Shown piece by piece: positions 22,585 to 32,839 of a stretch of DNA of 64,000 nt. Both the position numbers and the translations under genes were made by a program. Numbering within the stretch: position 1 is the stretch's first letter; every line of letters begins with the position of its first letter. This stretch comes from Rhizoclosmatium globosum (taxonomy: Eukaryota; Chytridiomycota; Chytridiomycetes; Chytridiales; Chytriomycetaceae): contig MCGO01000053.1 in the NCBI GenBank assembly GCA_002104985.1, positions 186,001 through 250,000 of the forward strand. The letters run 5' to 3'. The notes beneath the pieces are model-generated. The model did no database searches. It was not told the DNA's origin and was given only the letters and a program-made list of their open reading frames with translations.

Positions 22585-23175
22585 ATGCAAATCACGTCAT
22601 CAATCGAGGCTTCTGTCTCAAGCATCACCCTCTCAGAGAGTATCGCTGCCTCAGCCATCGCACTCACTTGTTCAGTGGCACTTGTCGCAGCATTCTACAT
22701 TGTATCTTCAATCAGAACCCGGATACATTCCAAAAACACCCAAATCCACGATATCGAAGCACTGCAGCCCGTCAAGGAACTCTCCACTGCCACTGAATCC
22801 GTAGTAGCTGTGGCTATCTACCACGGGGCACTCCAACGACCCGAACCAGCTGTTCGCGGCATAAAACCACAAGCAAGCTTCGACAGTGCATGTACGCTTG
22901 TCGTTGATCAGAACGCGGAGTGTATTGTTCCAAGTGATAAGAAGTTGGGAGGCGGTGGTGATGGAGAGCCTTTGGGCTTTCCTGCCAAAGCCACAATTAC
23001 GTATGCTTCCACTGAAGAGACTGTCGTCACGGATTGTGAGGAGGAAGTTGCTCCTGTTGAAGTATTGACGTTTCAGGAACGGGCGAGGAGGCGAGCGGCT
23101 GAGAAGCGGCGGAGTAAATGTTGTCAAGAATGTCGGATGACTCCAGAGCCTGTTGGATTGGGGATTACGTTCTAA
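22585..23175 (+). CDS. single-span membrane protein, paralog of 21786-22289
   Basis: The ATG at 22585 is preferred because the frame upstream has only a TTG. Ser/Thr-rich N-terminus, helix SAIALTCSVALVAAFYIV, basic SSIRTRIHSK, then about 120 cytosolic residues with a basic ERARRRAAEKRRSKCC run and the terminal CCQECRMTPEPVGLGITF shared with the upstream gene. The Cys cluster could be lipidated or bind metal. No known family. Confidence 0.65.
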   Translation: MQITSSIEASVSSITLSESIAASAIALTCSVALVAAFYIVSSIRTRIHSKNTQIHDIEALQPVKELSTATESVVAVAIYHGALQRPEPAVRGIKPQASFDSACTLVVDQNAECIVPSDKKLGGGGDGEPLGFPAKATITYASTEETVVTDCEEEVAPVEVLTFQERARRRAAEKRRSKCCQECRMTPEPVGLGITF

Positions 23176-23544
23176 AGGATATCCTTTGGAAAGTCTATGT
23201 CGCATTTGTATTATAAGTTGCATTATTTTATCCGCATTGTTACTATGCAGTTCTCTCTTTCTTCATTTTGATATCTATGATATATATCACGTTGTTTGTC
23301 TGTAAATACATCGATTATTGTCCATTGACGGTGGAGTTCATCAACAATGAAAGTGATGTCATAATCAGTATTACAGAAATTGGATTGCTCACTTATCCCA
23401 CATTAAATCAGACATTACATGGAAGACAATCGAATAATATTTTTGATGATATCATGAATGTTACCATGCTTTGCGGCCACTGATTCGAAATCGATTACCC
23501 TCTCTTCCTGAATACGAATCAAGTTGATAATAATTAAACTAAAA
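23176..23544. other. intergenic spacer
   Basis: AT-rich spacer of about 370 bases between two small membrane-protein genes. I see no gene or structured repeat. Confidence 0.4.
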
Positions 23545-23817
23545 ATGGCATCTCCAAGCACAAGCGCATTACCTCCTATTCAGGAAAATACTACTCATAT
23601 CAATAGCCCTTTGTCGATTTTGTTCGACTGCCTCCTTGGAATCGGAAGTGCGGGCATTTTAGCTTATCTCTACGTTCGCTTTCGCATAAGGAAGAATAAT
23701 TCACGCGAAAGAGACCAGTTACCCGAATATTCTGGCGACGAGCCGTTGCCGCAGTATATTGAACCTATTGAGCTGGAATCTCAAGAACCATCGCCCCAAC
23801 GACCCAATAGCCATTAA
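23545..23817 (+). CDS. small single-span protein with PEY...LPQY tail
   Basis: 90 residues, intronless, start MASPSTSALPPIQENTTH. One helix (SILFDCLLGIGSAGILAYLY), then a basic VRFRIRKNN and the tail QLPEYSGDEPLPQYIEPIEL. The signature P-E-Y-x2-D-E-x-L-P-x-Y recurs in the next genes. Two Pro-Tyr motifs next to the membrane are typical docking sites for WW domains such as those of Rsp5/Nedd4 ubiquitin ligases; that role is inference. Confidence 0.7.
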   Translation: MASPSTSALPPIQENTTHINSPLSILFDCLLGIGSAGILAYLYVRFRIRKNNSRERDQLPEYSGDEPLPQYIEPIELESQEPSPQRPNSH

Positions 23818-24087
23818 TTATGCTACCAACATACGTATATTATTATCATAGCCTCATATAATTGTGAATATAACCAGTTGATGTCCACTAAAGAAGCATA
23901 TATTAATAATTTGAATTTGTAAGCAAAAATTGCTTCTCCACCAACTTTATCAAAACACTATCTTGATTCGAAATCGCTCCATCTCATTCCGTTACACGTT
24001 GGAAAAAGTATGAATCACGGAAAGCTCATTTGAGCACCGTCATTGGAATTTGTTAACAAAAGTATCATTAAAACAAAACCGCCTCTA

Positions 24088-24330
24088 ATGTTCGACGCAC
24101 AAAGTATTCCAAACCCAGCCACATCCAGCACAGTTCCGAGCTCAAATGGATCAAGCAGTGGTATAAATGGCCCAACGTCGGTTATATTTTACGTTATTCT
24201 CGCTGTCACTCTTTTAGCCGCGTGCATCTACTTCTACCTTCAGAATCGGAAAGCAAAGCTGGATGCCATCGCTGCAGACAAAGCGCCAGAATACAAAGAC
24301 GAGGAATCTTTACCTCCGTACCTTGTGTAA
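24088..24330 (+). CDS. small single-span protein with PEYKDEESLPPY tail
   Basis: 80 residues. Start MFDAQSIPNPATS, Ser/Gly-rich ectodomain, helix TSVIFYVILAVTLLAACIYF, basic QNRKAKLD, tail APEYKDEESLPPYLV. Very close to the next gene in start (MFDA.S.P), layout and tail, so it is a recent tandem duplicate. The tail ends in a PPY-type motif. Confidence 0.72.
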   Translation: MFDAQSIPNPATSSTVPSSNGSSSGINGPTSVIFYVILAVTLLAACIYFYLQNRKAKLDAIAADKAPEYKDEESLPPYLV

Positions 24331-24495
24331 CTGCGCTCACCAGTTATAATGACTTTCTAGCCTCTTCTGCTTCTATTATGTCTCTACTGTTAATCCCTAT
24401 ATAAATGTTTACGATATTATACTTGTGACAAATAGTGCACATGATTACAAAATCAAAAAAGTGTCATCCAACTCATCCAACTTTGTCATCCGAAT

Positions 24496-24726
24496 ATGTT
24501 CGACGCATCATCCTTACCAAGTACATCTGAGGCTTCAGACTCTGCTCCTCCTGGACCAGTTGCAATTGTGTGTTTTGTGTTCATTGGCTCAGCCGTGTTA
24601 GGAGTAATAGCTGGGTTCTACATTCGGTATCGGAACCAAAAGCGAAACGAATGCTTGGAAGCTGGTGTACCTCCGCCAGAGTACAAGGATGATGAAGCGC
24701 TGCCTCCATATCTTCCTTCATCTTAA
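24496..24726 (+). CDS. small single-span protein with PPEYKDDEALPPY tail
   Basis: 76 residues. MFDASSLPSTSEAS, helix VAIVCFVFIGSAVLGVIAGF, basic YRNQKRNE, tail VPPPEYKDDEALPPYLPSS. Best example of the tail signature, with both a PPEY and an LPPY core. Tandem copy of 24088-24330. Confidence 0.72.
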   Translation: MFDASSLPSTSEASDSAPPGPVAIVCFVFIGSAVLGVIAGFYIRYRNQKRNECLEAGVPPPEYKDDEALPPYLPSS

Positions 24727-25089
24727 GAAGCTGTGAACGCTGTGAACCAGAACGAATTAGTAAATCACCACAGTACTTCAACCATAATTTAATACGAAAA
24801 TAAAGCTTGCATAATCTCAAATTCTCAATGACGCTGATTCGCACAATGATTTCGTTAAAACGGTCGAGACCTGCAAGCCATTCAGCCACAGAGGAATCGC
24901 GGACCCAAGCAGTGGAAAAACTCCGAATCATCAGCCTCCAATCAAATGACAAACACCCCTTGCACCAAGCAATGACTGCTGCTGAACAAAAGAATTAAGC
25001 AATCCAAACTTGCACAACTACTGCACCTCATTGTACATCTCGAACAACAATCAACACACGCAACGAACTATTCTTCAAGATTTGACGTT
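24727..25089. other. intergenic spacer
   Basis: About 360 bases of AT-rich sequence between small-protein genes; no gene supported. Confidence 0.4.
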
Positions 25090-25698
25090 ATGGCTGCCAT
25101 TGATTCTTCATCGACTTCCCCGAGTGGCTCTGACCAACAATCACTTCACCACGTACACCCCGAGCATCATTCTGAATCTCAATCCATTCCATCAAATTAC
25201 AACTACGTTTATTTACCGCCGCCAAAGCCGCTCTCAGCTTCTAATATTCCTGTTCCTCACGAAGTGATATTCCCAGCAGCACAGCAAGTCCAGCAACTCC
25301 AACAAACTGCCCAACCTTCTCCAAACTTCAACGATAACCAACAAGATACCCTTCCCCTCTCGACAGCCATTCCAATCATAATACTCATCGCTCTCGTCGT
25401 TCTTGCCAGTCTTGGAATTCTCGGGTACATTGCACACCAAACATACAAATCCCGTAAGCTTGAGCACGAAGAATCAACACGATGGAATGCGCGGACACCC
25501 GAAATAGACGACGAGCCGCTTCCAGTGTACGTACCGAAACATCAAGATGATGGGCTGGGCTTCCAAACGACAGTGATCCCGCGACGGGTCGACTCACTAG
25601 ATGTACCAAGGCGAGATGGTTTAGAAGAGGGAGAAGGATGGTCCTGGTGGGCGACACCCAGGCGGGACAGTCTGAACCAGCTTGCCTTCACTGTTTAA
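25090..25698 (+). CDS. larger single-span protein of the same tail family
   Basis: 202 residues. A Ser/Gln/Pro-rich ectodomain of about 95 residues (NYVYLPPPKPL, QQVQQLQQ), helix TAIPIIILIALVVLASLGIL, then YKSRKLEHEE and the tail core TPEIDDEPLPVYVP, a variant with the first Tyr lost, followed by an Arg/Asp-rich end containing WSWWATPRRDSL. Intronless. Probably an expanded member of the family. Confidence 0.7.
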   Translation: MAAIDSSSTSPSGSDQQSLHHVHPEHHSESQSIPSNYNYVYLPPPKPLSASNIPVPHEVIFPAAQQVQQLQQTAQPSPNFNDNQQDTLPLSTAIPIIILIALVVLASLGILGYIAHQTYKSRKLEHEESTRWNARTPEIDDEPLPVYVPKHQDDGLGFQTTVIPRRVDSLDVPRRDGLEEGEGWSWWATPRRDSLNQLAFTV

Positions 25699-25779
25699 GT
25701 TTATTTTGTACATGTCATCCTAATAGCCTCCTTCCTTCCTTCACACATTCATTTATAAATAAAGACAAAGATCTGATAT

Positions 25780-25983
25780 TCAAAGTGCTTTTGCGGCTTC
25801 TTTCTTTGCCCGTTCGAGCGATCTTCGAAGGGGATCAAAGGTTTGTTTGTTGAGGGCGTAGTGTCTGTTTGATGCCTCTTCGGCCCGAAGGAGCGAGTCT
25901 ACTTGCTGCATCGGCTCTTTTCCTTTGTCCGAGACGTCGTCGAATTGGGCCTTTTGAAGTTGGATTTTGTGGAGGGTGTTCAT
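25780..25983 (-). CDS. small charged alpha-helical protein
   Basis: 67 residues, MNTLHKIQLQKAQFDDVSDK...RRSLERAKKEAAKAL, predicted helical and soluble, no membrane segment. It starts at an ATG and lies antisense between two small-gene families. No family recognised. Confidence 0.5.
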   Translation of the reverse strand: MNTLHKIQLQKAQFDDVSDKGKEPMQQVDSLLRAEEASNRHYALNKQTFDPLRRSLERAKKEAAKAL

Positions 25984-26258
25984 TTGTTTGTTGGTTTTTT
26001 AATCGTTCTTTTTTAAAGAGAAGCACAGGAATGGTAGAAAAGAAGAATGTCCGTTTCCTTACTTCATGTTATACTCAGCCTTTTAAGGAATGGTCGGAAT
26101 ATCTATCACAAATATTCAATACCCATTCCATGTCCAAACTGAGCTAACCAAGTCAACCTAATAAAAGTTAACCACTTGATGTTTTGCTCCCGCCTTCGTC
26201 GCACAGCCACGTTTTAAGTGATTATTTAAATCCTTTCAAAACTCAAACGGAAACAACA

Positions 26259-26901
26259 ATGTCCTACCAGCAACCACAAGGCCCACCACCAGCCACCACC
26301 ACCTACGCTCAACCAGCAACCGCTCCAGCTCAGTACCCTCCTCAGGGAGACTTCCAGGTTGCGCAGGGCCAGCAACAGGTAAGATCCTGCATTTTTGAGA
26401 AATAAGTCCGCTCTATGATCTGTCGTTGAGCTGTATGCTGGCGTGATGGAATCACGATCTTTGAAATCGAGTGGAGAATCGTAGCGAATGAGGACGTTGC
26501 GCTTAAGGGGTGTGAGCCAAGACTGTAGATACTAAGATACGTTTGGAAAGTGTCCTGTGGCTGGTTCGAGGCGGAGTTGGCAAAAAACAAAAAACTAGAT
26601 GGGAGACACTGATTCCGATTTACTTGGATCCTGGAGAGGAGTAATAGATTGTGCGAAAGTGAAAGGATGTTGATAGTTGGTCTAACCCGATTTCGATCAC
26701 TTAGTACTACGCTGCTCCAAATGGACAGCCACAGATGGTTCAGCAGCCATCCACCGATAAGGGTGCGGGAGGCGACTCAGGTGCTGGATTCTGTGTTGGC
26801 TGTCTCGCTTGCTGTGCTATTTGCGAATGTTGCTACGTAAGTGATTAAGACTTATTTTTGGCTTTCATTCTAACTTAACGTTTACGTAGCTCTGTTGTTA
26901 A
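26259..26901 (+). CDS. CYSTM-like protein, three exons
   Basis: Exon 1 gives MSYQQPQGPPPATTTYAQP..., Pro/Gln/Tyr-rich. A long intron of about 320 nt (gtaagatc...cacttag) leads to exon 2, YYAAPNGQPQMVQQPSTDKG, then GFCVGCLACCAICECCY. A last micro-exon encodes only LCC and the stop. The Cys-rich block at the extreme C-terminus is the CYSTM module pattern (hydrophobic, Cys-packed, tail-anchored); members of that family in yeasts and plants are plasma-membrane stress-response proteins. Confidence 0.75.
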
Positions 26902-27174
26902 ATGGGGTTATTCTATTGCTTTCAATATCTTTTGCCGCTGCTCGATTTTAATAAAGTATGCATTCTTAAGTTCCACGTCTCCAGTCCATTGCATTTTTTT
27001 GCAGTTCATTCGTGTTATCTGAACGACAATAGAGCTTGCGAGAATAAAACGTTGGATGGAACTGGCCGTTGATGACTTATCATGGATAAGTCAACACTTC
27101 TTTGTTGGCCATAAATTGAAACATTTCCAAGCCAACCAAATTCATTCAAAACAACTAAAACCAAATAGGACACG

Positions 27175-27614
27175 ATGGGCCATCACAAGCGCGTTCCTTC
27201 TCTGATAATTTCTTATCCTGTCTACTCTCCAACTCAACACCAACGACTTCCCAGCCAGCACGACAACCAAAACGGATCTTTACATCACAGTGAGCAACAA
27301 TTGCCAGTGTATGGACTTGGATCGACATACTCCGCTGCTCAATATCCACCACGATACTACAATAACGGACAAGAGGTTGTGTCGTTGCATCATGGCGGAC
27401 AGAACTTGAACCATGGAGATCAATTGTATTATGGCCAGCAGCAGTCGCAGGATTATCCATATTTACAACAAATGCAACCACAGGTATCTCAGATAATTGT
27501 GCTCACTTGCCGTTTTAATACTTAAAAGGTTAATCTGTGCGAAAATAGATCGTTTACGTTCCAGCACCAAAGCAGCAGCACCATTCAAATGCGAGACGTC
27601 GCTGGTTTTGTTAG
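27175..27614 (+). CDS. CYSTM-cluster protein lacking the Cys module
   Basis: MGHHKRVPSLIISYPVYSPT, then a Gln/Tyr/Pro-rich head as in the neighbours (DQLYYGQQQSQDYPYLQQ). An intron (gtatctcag...aaaatag) leads to IVYVPAPKQQHHSNARRRWFC and a stop. The VVYV-type junction of the other members is kept but the Cys-rich tail is reduced to one Cys. Either truncated or a soluble variant. Confidence 0.55.
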
Positions 27615-27808
27615 AACTGCCAGTGCGGTAATTCCATAATGGCTGAGAATAGCACTCTCGACAAAGTCTTAAAACTTCACTTCACAATCTCTGATGACTT
27701 AGAGATGATAAGTCAACAAATAAATGAGTTCAATTCTTCCGGATTTGCACCCTTTATCAGAAAGTTTCAAGCCACCCTTCCAATGATTTCCAAAAAACCA
27801 ATCTGCAA

Positions 27809-28030
27809 ATGAGTACATACCCTGCTGACAAGAAGAACGATCAATTGTATGCGCCTCCTGCTGGACCTCCACCTCCACCAGCATACGGTAACACAACTAC
27901 GTATGCGGAACCGTCGTATCCCCCAACGCAACAGACGCAAGTACAAGATGACAGAGGTTTCTTCTCATCAAACCAAAGCGGATACGGGGTCGGGCAACCT
28001 CAACAGCCATACGGTGCACAGCCGCAATAT
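27809..28030 (+). pseudogene. 5' part of a CYSTM gene split by a mobile element
   Basis: MSTYPADKKNDQLYAPPAGP, PPPAYGNTTTYAEPSYPP and GYGVGQPQQPYGAQPQY; in-frame coding stops where CCTTTTTAGC of the element begins. The continuation, in the same frame and with the same Pro/Gln/Gly bias, is found 5.1 kb away at 33173. The residual frame adds only PF before a stop inside the element. Confidence 0.75.
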
Positions 28031-28229
28031 CCTTTTTAGCTTGCTAAAAGCTAGAGGTGGTTTTTCTCCGTCCGGCCGTGTAGGCACCCACTTCAAACCC
28101 CGCCAAGGTCACTTTGCAAAGTCACGTGTGTTACAGCCGGAAGTGACCTTCTACAGAAGTGTCCTTTATAGCCTTGAGCCAGGCCGCAACAGAAGTTTCT
28201 CGCAACACGAGAGTTACTTCACGAGTACA

Positions 28230-28620
28230 CATTCAACAATTCAACAAATCAACAAACGAGATGCGTGAACACACGTTCAAAAATTCTACACTCCAACAAA
28301 GCATCAACAATTCAGCAATTCAACAATTCAACAATTCAACAATTCAACAGTTCAACAAAGAATCAGCACTTCAACAACTCAACAATTCAACACTTCAACA
28401 AGGATTGACAAGGAAACATATTCAACGATTCAACAGTTCAACAAAGAATCAGCACTTCAACATTTCAACAATTCAACACTTCAACAAGGATTGACAAGGA
28501 AACATATTCAACGATTCAACAGTTCAACAAAGGATTTGCAATTCAACAATTCAACACTTCAACAAAGGATTTGCAATTCAACAATTCAACAGTTCAACAC
28601 TTCAACACTTCAACAGAATC
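28230..28620 (+). repeat. TTCAACA-type minisatellite
   Basis: Dozens of 8-9 bp units such as attcaacaa and cttcaacaa. They form a higher-order unit of about 87 bp (gaatcagcacttcaac ... gattcaacagttcaacaaa) seen at about 28360 and again at about 28446, then partly once more. Inside the 5.1-kb element. Confidence 0.85.
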
Positions 28621-28819
28621 CCCAAAAACACTGTTTTAACACGAATTTGTTGATAATAAATCCGAACAATTCTCACTATGTTGTTAGCACCCTAAGTTTG
28701 GAAGCTAGACACAGAGGAAGAAGAAAGATCTCCATCTCAACCTCATTATTCCATCACTCTAAAACTAAACTTCCTGAACATATCCTCCAACAAAAATATT
28801 TCGGGGACCTCACTATTAT

Positions 28820-28887
28820 TAGGGGGGAGGGGGGGGGACAAGCCCCCCCCTTCCTTCCCCCCTAAAAACCCCCCTCGAGCCCCCCCC
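28820..28887. repeat. G-tract/C-tract block
   Basis: Runs of six to nine G followed by several runs of six to eight C (aggggggaggggggggga then agcccccccc and more). It can form a G-rich/C-rich hairpin and a G-quadruplex. Within the mobile element. Confidence 0.7.
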
Positions 28888-29574
28888 TTTTGAACAATAG
28901 TTGTGATGTTGGGCCTTTTATTATGCGTACTATTAATGTATTATCAATGTATCGTAACTGCAACCAGTTCCCTTCCTCATTTTGGGTGACAATTTTTGGA
29001 AGTGTCCTGAAACTCTTTTCCAAGCGTAGTTTTTCAAAAACAAACACTGCCAAAGTTATATAAAGCATTGCGAAGTCATTAACCAACCTCAAAATCTAGA
29101 GAAAGGGTGAGAATAGGACGAATTTTATTGATTAAAGGCGGAGGACAGTTGTGCGAGAAGGACACTTCCGGATGTGACACACGTGATGACTCATTTCCAA
29201 TAACACATTCCTATTGGAATCATCATTGACGAACAAAAAACATAACAAACGTCATAAAAACAAAATAGCAGCCAAATACAGAGAAACTTTACAAGTACAG
29301 TACAACAATTTCTTCCATGTCCAAAGTGTGCCAGATTGCTGGAGAAATGTATGAATACAGATTTTTCTGATGAGATGAACGTTAGCATCCACAAACTGTC
29401 AAACTACAAACATTTGTTCTTGGAGGGATGTGTTGCCCACGCCTCCAGCACCTGTTTGGAGTTTAGGCCATTGACCATGTGTTGACTTTGTTGCCTTCTA
29501 GGTAAAGCAGGAATGTTGATATTGTCTCCAATAAAGTTTTGACTGAAGATGATCAGAATTGCTCTTATGGATAA

Positions 29575-30089
29575 TAGGGATGGTCAAAGTAAGGGATTTT
29601 GGACAAGATTGAAAAGCACGAAAAGCGAAGCTCCCTCGCTTTTCGATATCGCAATTTGGCGTCACTTTTCAGTTTTGCGATTCGATTTCGCAATTCACCA
29701 CCAAGACCGCTAAGAAGCAGAACACTAAGAAGGAGCGATTTGAAACCTCAACTCTGACCCTCCTTGTCAACAGGTTTTGAACCACCACTTTTCAAAAGGT
29801 TGAAACATCACTTTTCAAACACCCCAATCTTCGCAGCAAACATTGGGGCGTTTGAAAAGCGGCAGTTTGAAACCGTCGGAAAGGGATGGTCAGAGTTGCA
29901 GTTTCGAACCGGATTAGGTCGTGAAAAGCAAAATCGAATCGCAAAACTCAAAAGCGGCTCCCAAAAGCAAAATTGAAAAGCGAGGGAGAGGTTCTCTTTT
30001 GGGTTCAAAAAGGGGATTTTGGCCATTTCAAAACTTCGCTTTTCACACTTTTGAAAATTGTCCAAAACACCCAACTTTGACCACCCCTA
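29575..30089. mobile_element. MITE copy 1, TA-flanked
   Basis: Flanked by TA on both sides. Left end TAGGGATGGTCAAAGT and right end ACTTTGACCACCCCTA are inverted repeats with one mismatch, and similarity continues inward for about 40 bp (ATTTTGGACAA, GAAAAGCGAAG). About 510 bp with no ORF, rich in GAAAAGC/GCTTTTC inversions (foldback-like). TA duplication and size fit a Tc1/mariner-type MITE. Confidence 0.75.
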
Positions 30090-31732
30090 AGGCTGTTGCA
30101 TTATACTCCATGGAACAACTAACCAATCAAGTAATTCAGGAGCCTCTTCTCATTTGGCAGAATCTCAATGGACTGTCCACTCTTTTTTGCATTAGAAGCA
30201 AGCTCTTTCAAGCCAAGTGACATGAGAATGTCTATCAAAGGTGGTGACAGAATACGACAAGAGACACCTGAAGGAGAAGTGCTGTCAATTAAAACTAAAA
30301 GAAAACATAAGCCTACAAACAATGCAAGAATGCTAATGATCAGCTCTTGCATCCAGCTGTGTCTGTCTCAGGTTTTGAGGTTGGTGCAACAACAGGCTCG
30401 AACTCTTGAACAAATTTCACTGAGACAAGGAGCTTTGATTTTTGACGTGGTTATTTCAAGTTTATATTGTGGATGTTGGTTTTGGTGATCCATCTTGATG
30501 TGGAGGAGTAGCATCAGCGATAGAAGCACTACATCTGGGATTGGGTCATCTGAAGCTTGAGTAATTTTAGTGTCTGATTCTGCTGGTGATTTTGTTTCCT
30601 CTGCGTCAAAGGAACTAATGTTGTCCTTATAGCTGGTGCCATATCTTCCAAGAGCTATTGTGCGTTTTGTCCAAAATTGGAGTTTCAAACTCTTACAGTC
30701 ATTTCATTCTTTTCTTTGGCCTTCCTGCGAAACCTTCTCCCTCGTCCAACATGGACCTGTACCACATCATTCAGCCAAAATGTAGAGCTATCTATTGGTA
30801 TAGCGCATGGCTGCTAGCAGGTGCAGATCTGGTTTTGGCAGAGCAACACAGTAGTGAATCAATCCTCTGAAGAACTCCAAACTTGCAGCTTCCCAGCTGT
30901 ACAGGCCAGCCCTGAAATGCGTTAACATTGCCAAAGGGCAGGAGACCACATGGTCCAAGTGCTTGGTGTTTAATGTCAACAAATGTTGAACCATCAGCTT
31001 ATCTCCGTACCTATTTCCAATATATGTCAATTATTGGATTTCACAGATTTACAAACCTTTCTATTTTTCCTTTAAGGGGAGGACTTCTTCAGTCTCTTGT
31101 GGGCAAAGGAAATTGTTTTCATAGGCATTCAACTCCTTATAGCCTTAATTCAGAAACTTTCAATAGATATAACTATCTTATTGCAAAAGTGTAAGTATAG
31201 TTTGCAATAATATTGAATTCTACCTGATCACTTATGTTCACATTGTCAAAAGCCATCTGGACTCTAAGTACAGTATCCAGTACGTCATTCAAAGAAGAAT
31301 CAACAGTGCGATAACCTCACCCAGCAGCAGTTGTGGACCTGAAAATCCCAATTATTAAAATCAACAGCATGAAAGTACGAAGGAAACTGCACCATTGTAG
31401 GACAAAGCCGGGGGCAGTTGATCCAGGAGAGTTGTAATTCCTTAGGCAGCTGTAACACTGACTGGTGGCTGAATAGCCACAACACGCTGACTTGAGTGGA
31501 CATACGTTTTTGAAGCTTGAACTGTCGGAACTTGATGGACAGGTTCAACAGGAATGGTGCAGTCATCATGATCTTTGCTGGCAAAAGACTATTTTGAAAG
31601 ATTGGGCTGAGCGATGGCATCAATGTGGAAAGGGTCCATAGAATGCGACATGAATCCTTTGGATGGGTCAGAAATAGGTCCAGCATTTGTTTTTGATTCC
31701 TTTGAAGTGGAGGCTAAATGATCCGCAGCTAT
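30090..31732 (-). other. interior of the 5.1-kb element, unassigned minus-strand ORFs
   Basis: Short minus-strand frames at 30119-30352, 30368-30688, 30788-31030 and 31300-31686 (for example THFRAGLYSWEAASLEFFRG and FWTKRTIALGRYGTSYKDN) have protein-like composition. They could be exons of one element gene, but I cannot join them with confidence and recognise no domain. Confidence 0.3.
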
Positions 31733-32234
31733 TAGGGGTGGTCAAAGTTGGGTATTTTGGACTATTTTCAAAAGTGCGAAAAGCAAAGTTTTGAAATGGC
31801 CAAAATCCCCTTTTTGAATCCAAAAGAGAACCTCTCCCTCGCTTTTCAATTCCGCTTTTGGGAGCCGCTTAGAGTCTTGCGATTCAATTTCGCTTTTCAC
31901 CACCCAATCCGCTATGACAAAACACCTCAAGAGGCAATGGTTCGAAACCGCAACTCTGACCCTCCTTATCTACAGGTTTCAAACCACCGCTTTTCAAGAT
32001 GATGAAACTTTGCTTTTCAGGGTGAAATGGAGATGGTAAGGGACCTGCTTGGATCCACAGCCACAATGCAAGCACAGTGATTGTGGATGCGAGAAGTACA
32101 AGAGCTTGTGTTGCTCGTCCATGGGCGACAATGTATTCATCCCATAGGAGGCACAGCTTTTGGGCCAGTGTGAGTTCGTTGAAGAAAACGTCGATGTATT
32201 CCTCGTCTGTCCTATTCCACTTTGACCACCCCTA
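31733..32234. mobile_element. MITE copy 2, TA-flanked, inverted relative to copy 1
   Basis: Left end TAGGGGTGGTCAAAGT, right end ACTTTGACCACCCCTA, TA on both sides, about 500 bp. Its left half (GTTTTGAAATGGCCAAAATC, CCTCTCCCTCGCTTTTC) matches the reverse complement of the right half of copy 1, so the two are inverted copies of one family and could pair or recombine. Confidence 0.75.
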
Positions 32235-32506
32235 TTTTTGACACAGCTATATGTGATTTGCGAAAGTTGCCCTTTCCTTCACAACCAATACTAAACACCT
32301 CAACAAGTACAATAAAATCTCCTGAAAGACACATTAATTAAAGTAATCCTTTATACTACCACTCACATTACACACTCCTCCATAAAAAGCTAACCCTAAG
32401 ACTTGTGTTGTCATTGATTTTAAGCTTCTCAGTAATTGTGTCAATGTGGCTAATTGTGTTTTTAACACTTTTGGAGGCAGTGTCAAGTTTTGCACAAGTA
32501 GTAGCA

Positions 32507-32839
32507 TTACGACAATTCTTCAGATTGGAAACTCTTTTTGGTAGGATAGGTACATTTAGTCTCCACATTTATCCCATACCTTTTCTGGTATAAAGCCCGA
32601 TTTGAAAAATTTAGGAAGTCCAATAATTTAAAGGTATTGGATTTCACAAAGCTAATACATACCATATGTTCAAGAATACTTTCTGTGAATTTCTTTGCCA
32701 CCTCCGTAATGTTCACAACTGCCAGTTTGACAGCCAATTCTTCCTCCATATCCATCATACTAACAAGCATTTTGTTTTCAGCCAATCCAGTTACTTTCTC
32801 TAACACTTTGATACACTGGCAAGAGTGAATTGTCAACAA
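32507..32839 (-). CDS. possible element-borne ORF, function unknown
   Basis: Frame reading CIKVLEKVTGLAENKMLVSMM, then DMEEELAVKLAVVNITEVAKK and FTESILEHM, followed by a possible donor gtatgt. A further frame (MNNNTNQASGSVSREGDG) lies upstream on the same strand near 33030. Helical, no known domain. It may be part of a multi-exon gene of the 5.1-kb element. Confidence 0.3.
   Translation of the reverse strand: MLTIHSCQCIKVLEKVTGLAENKMLVSMMDMEEELAVKLAVVNITEVAKKFTESILEHMVCISFVKSNTFKLLDFLNFSNRALYQKRYGINVETKCTYPTKKSFQSEELS

Noticed and set aside
28230..28620. Regular repeats resembling a CRISPR array
   Set aside because: Units of 8-9 bp without unique spacers in a spliceosomal-intron genome; a minisatellite.
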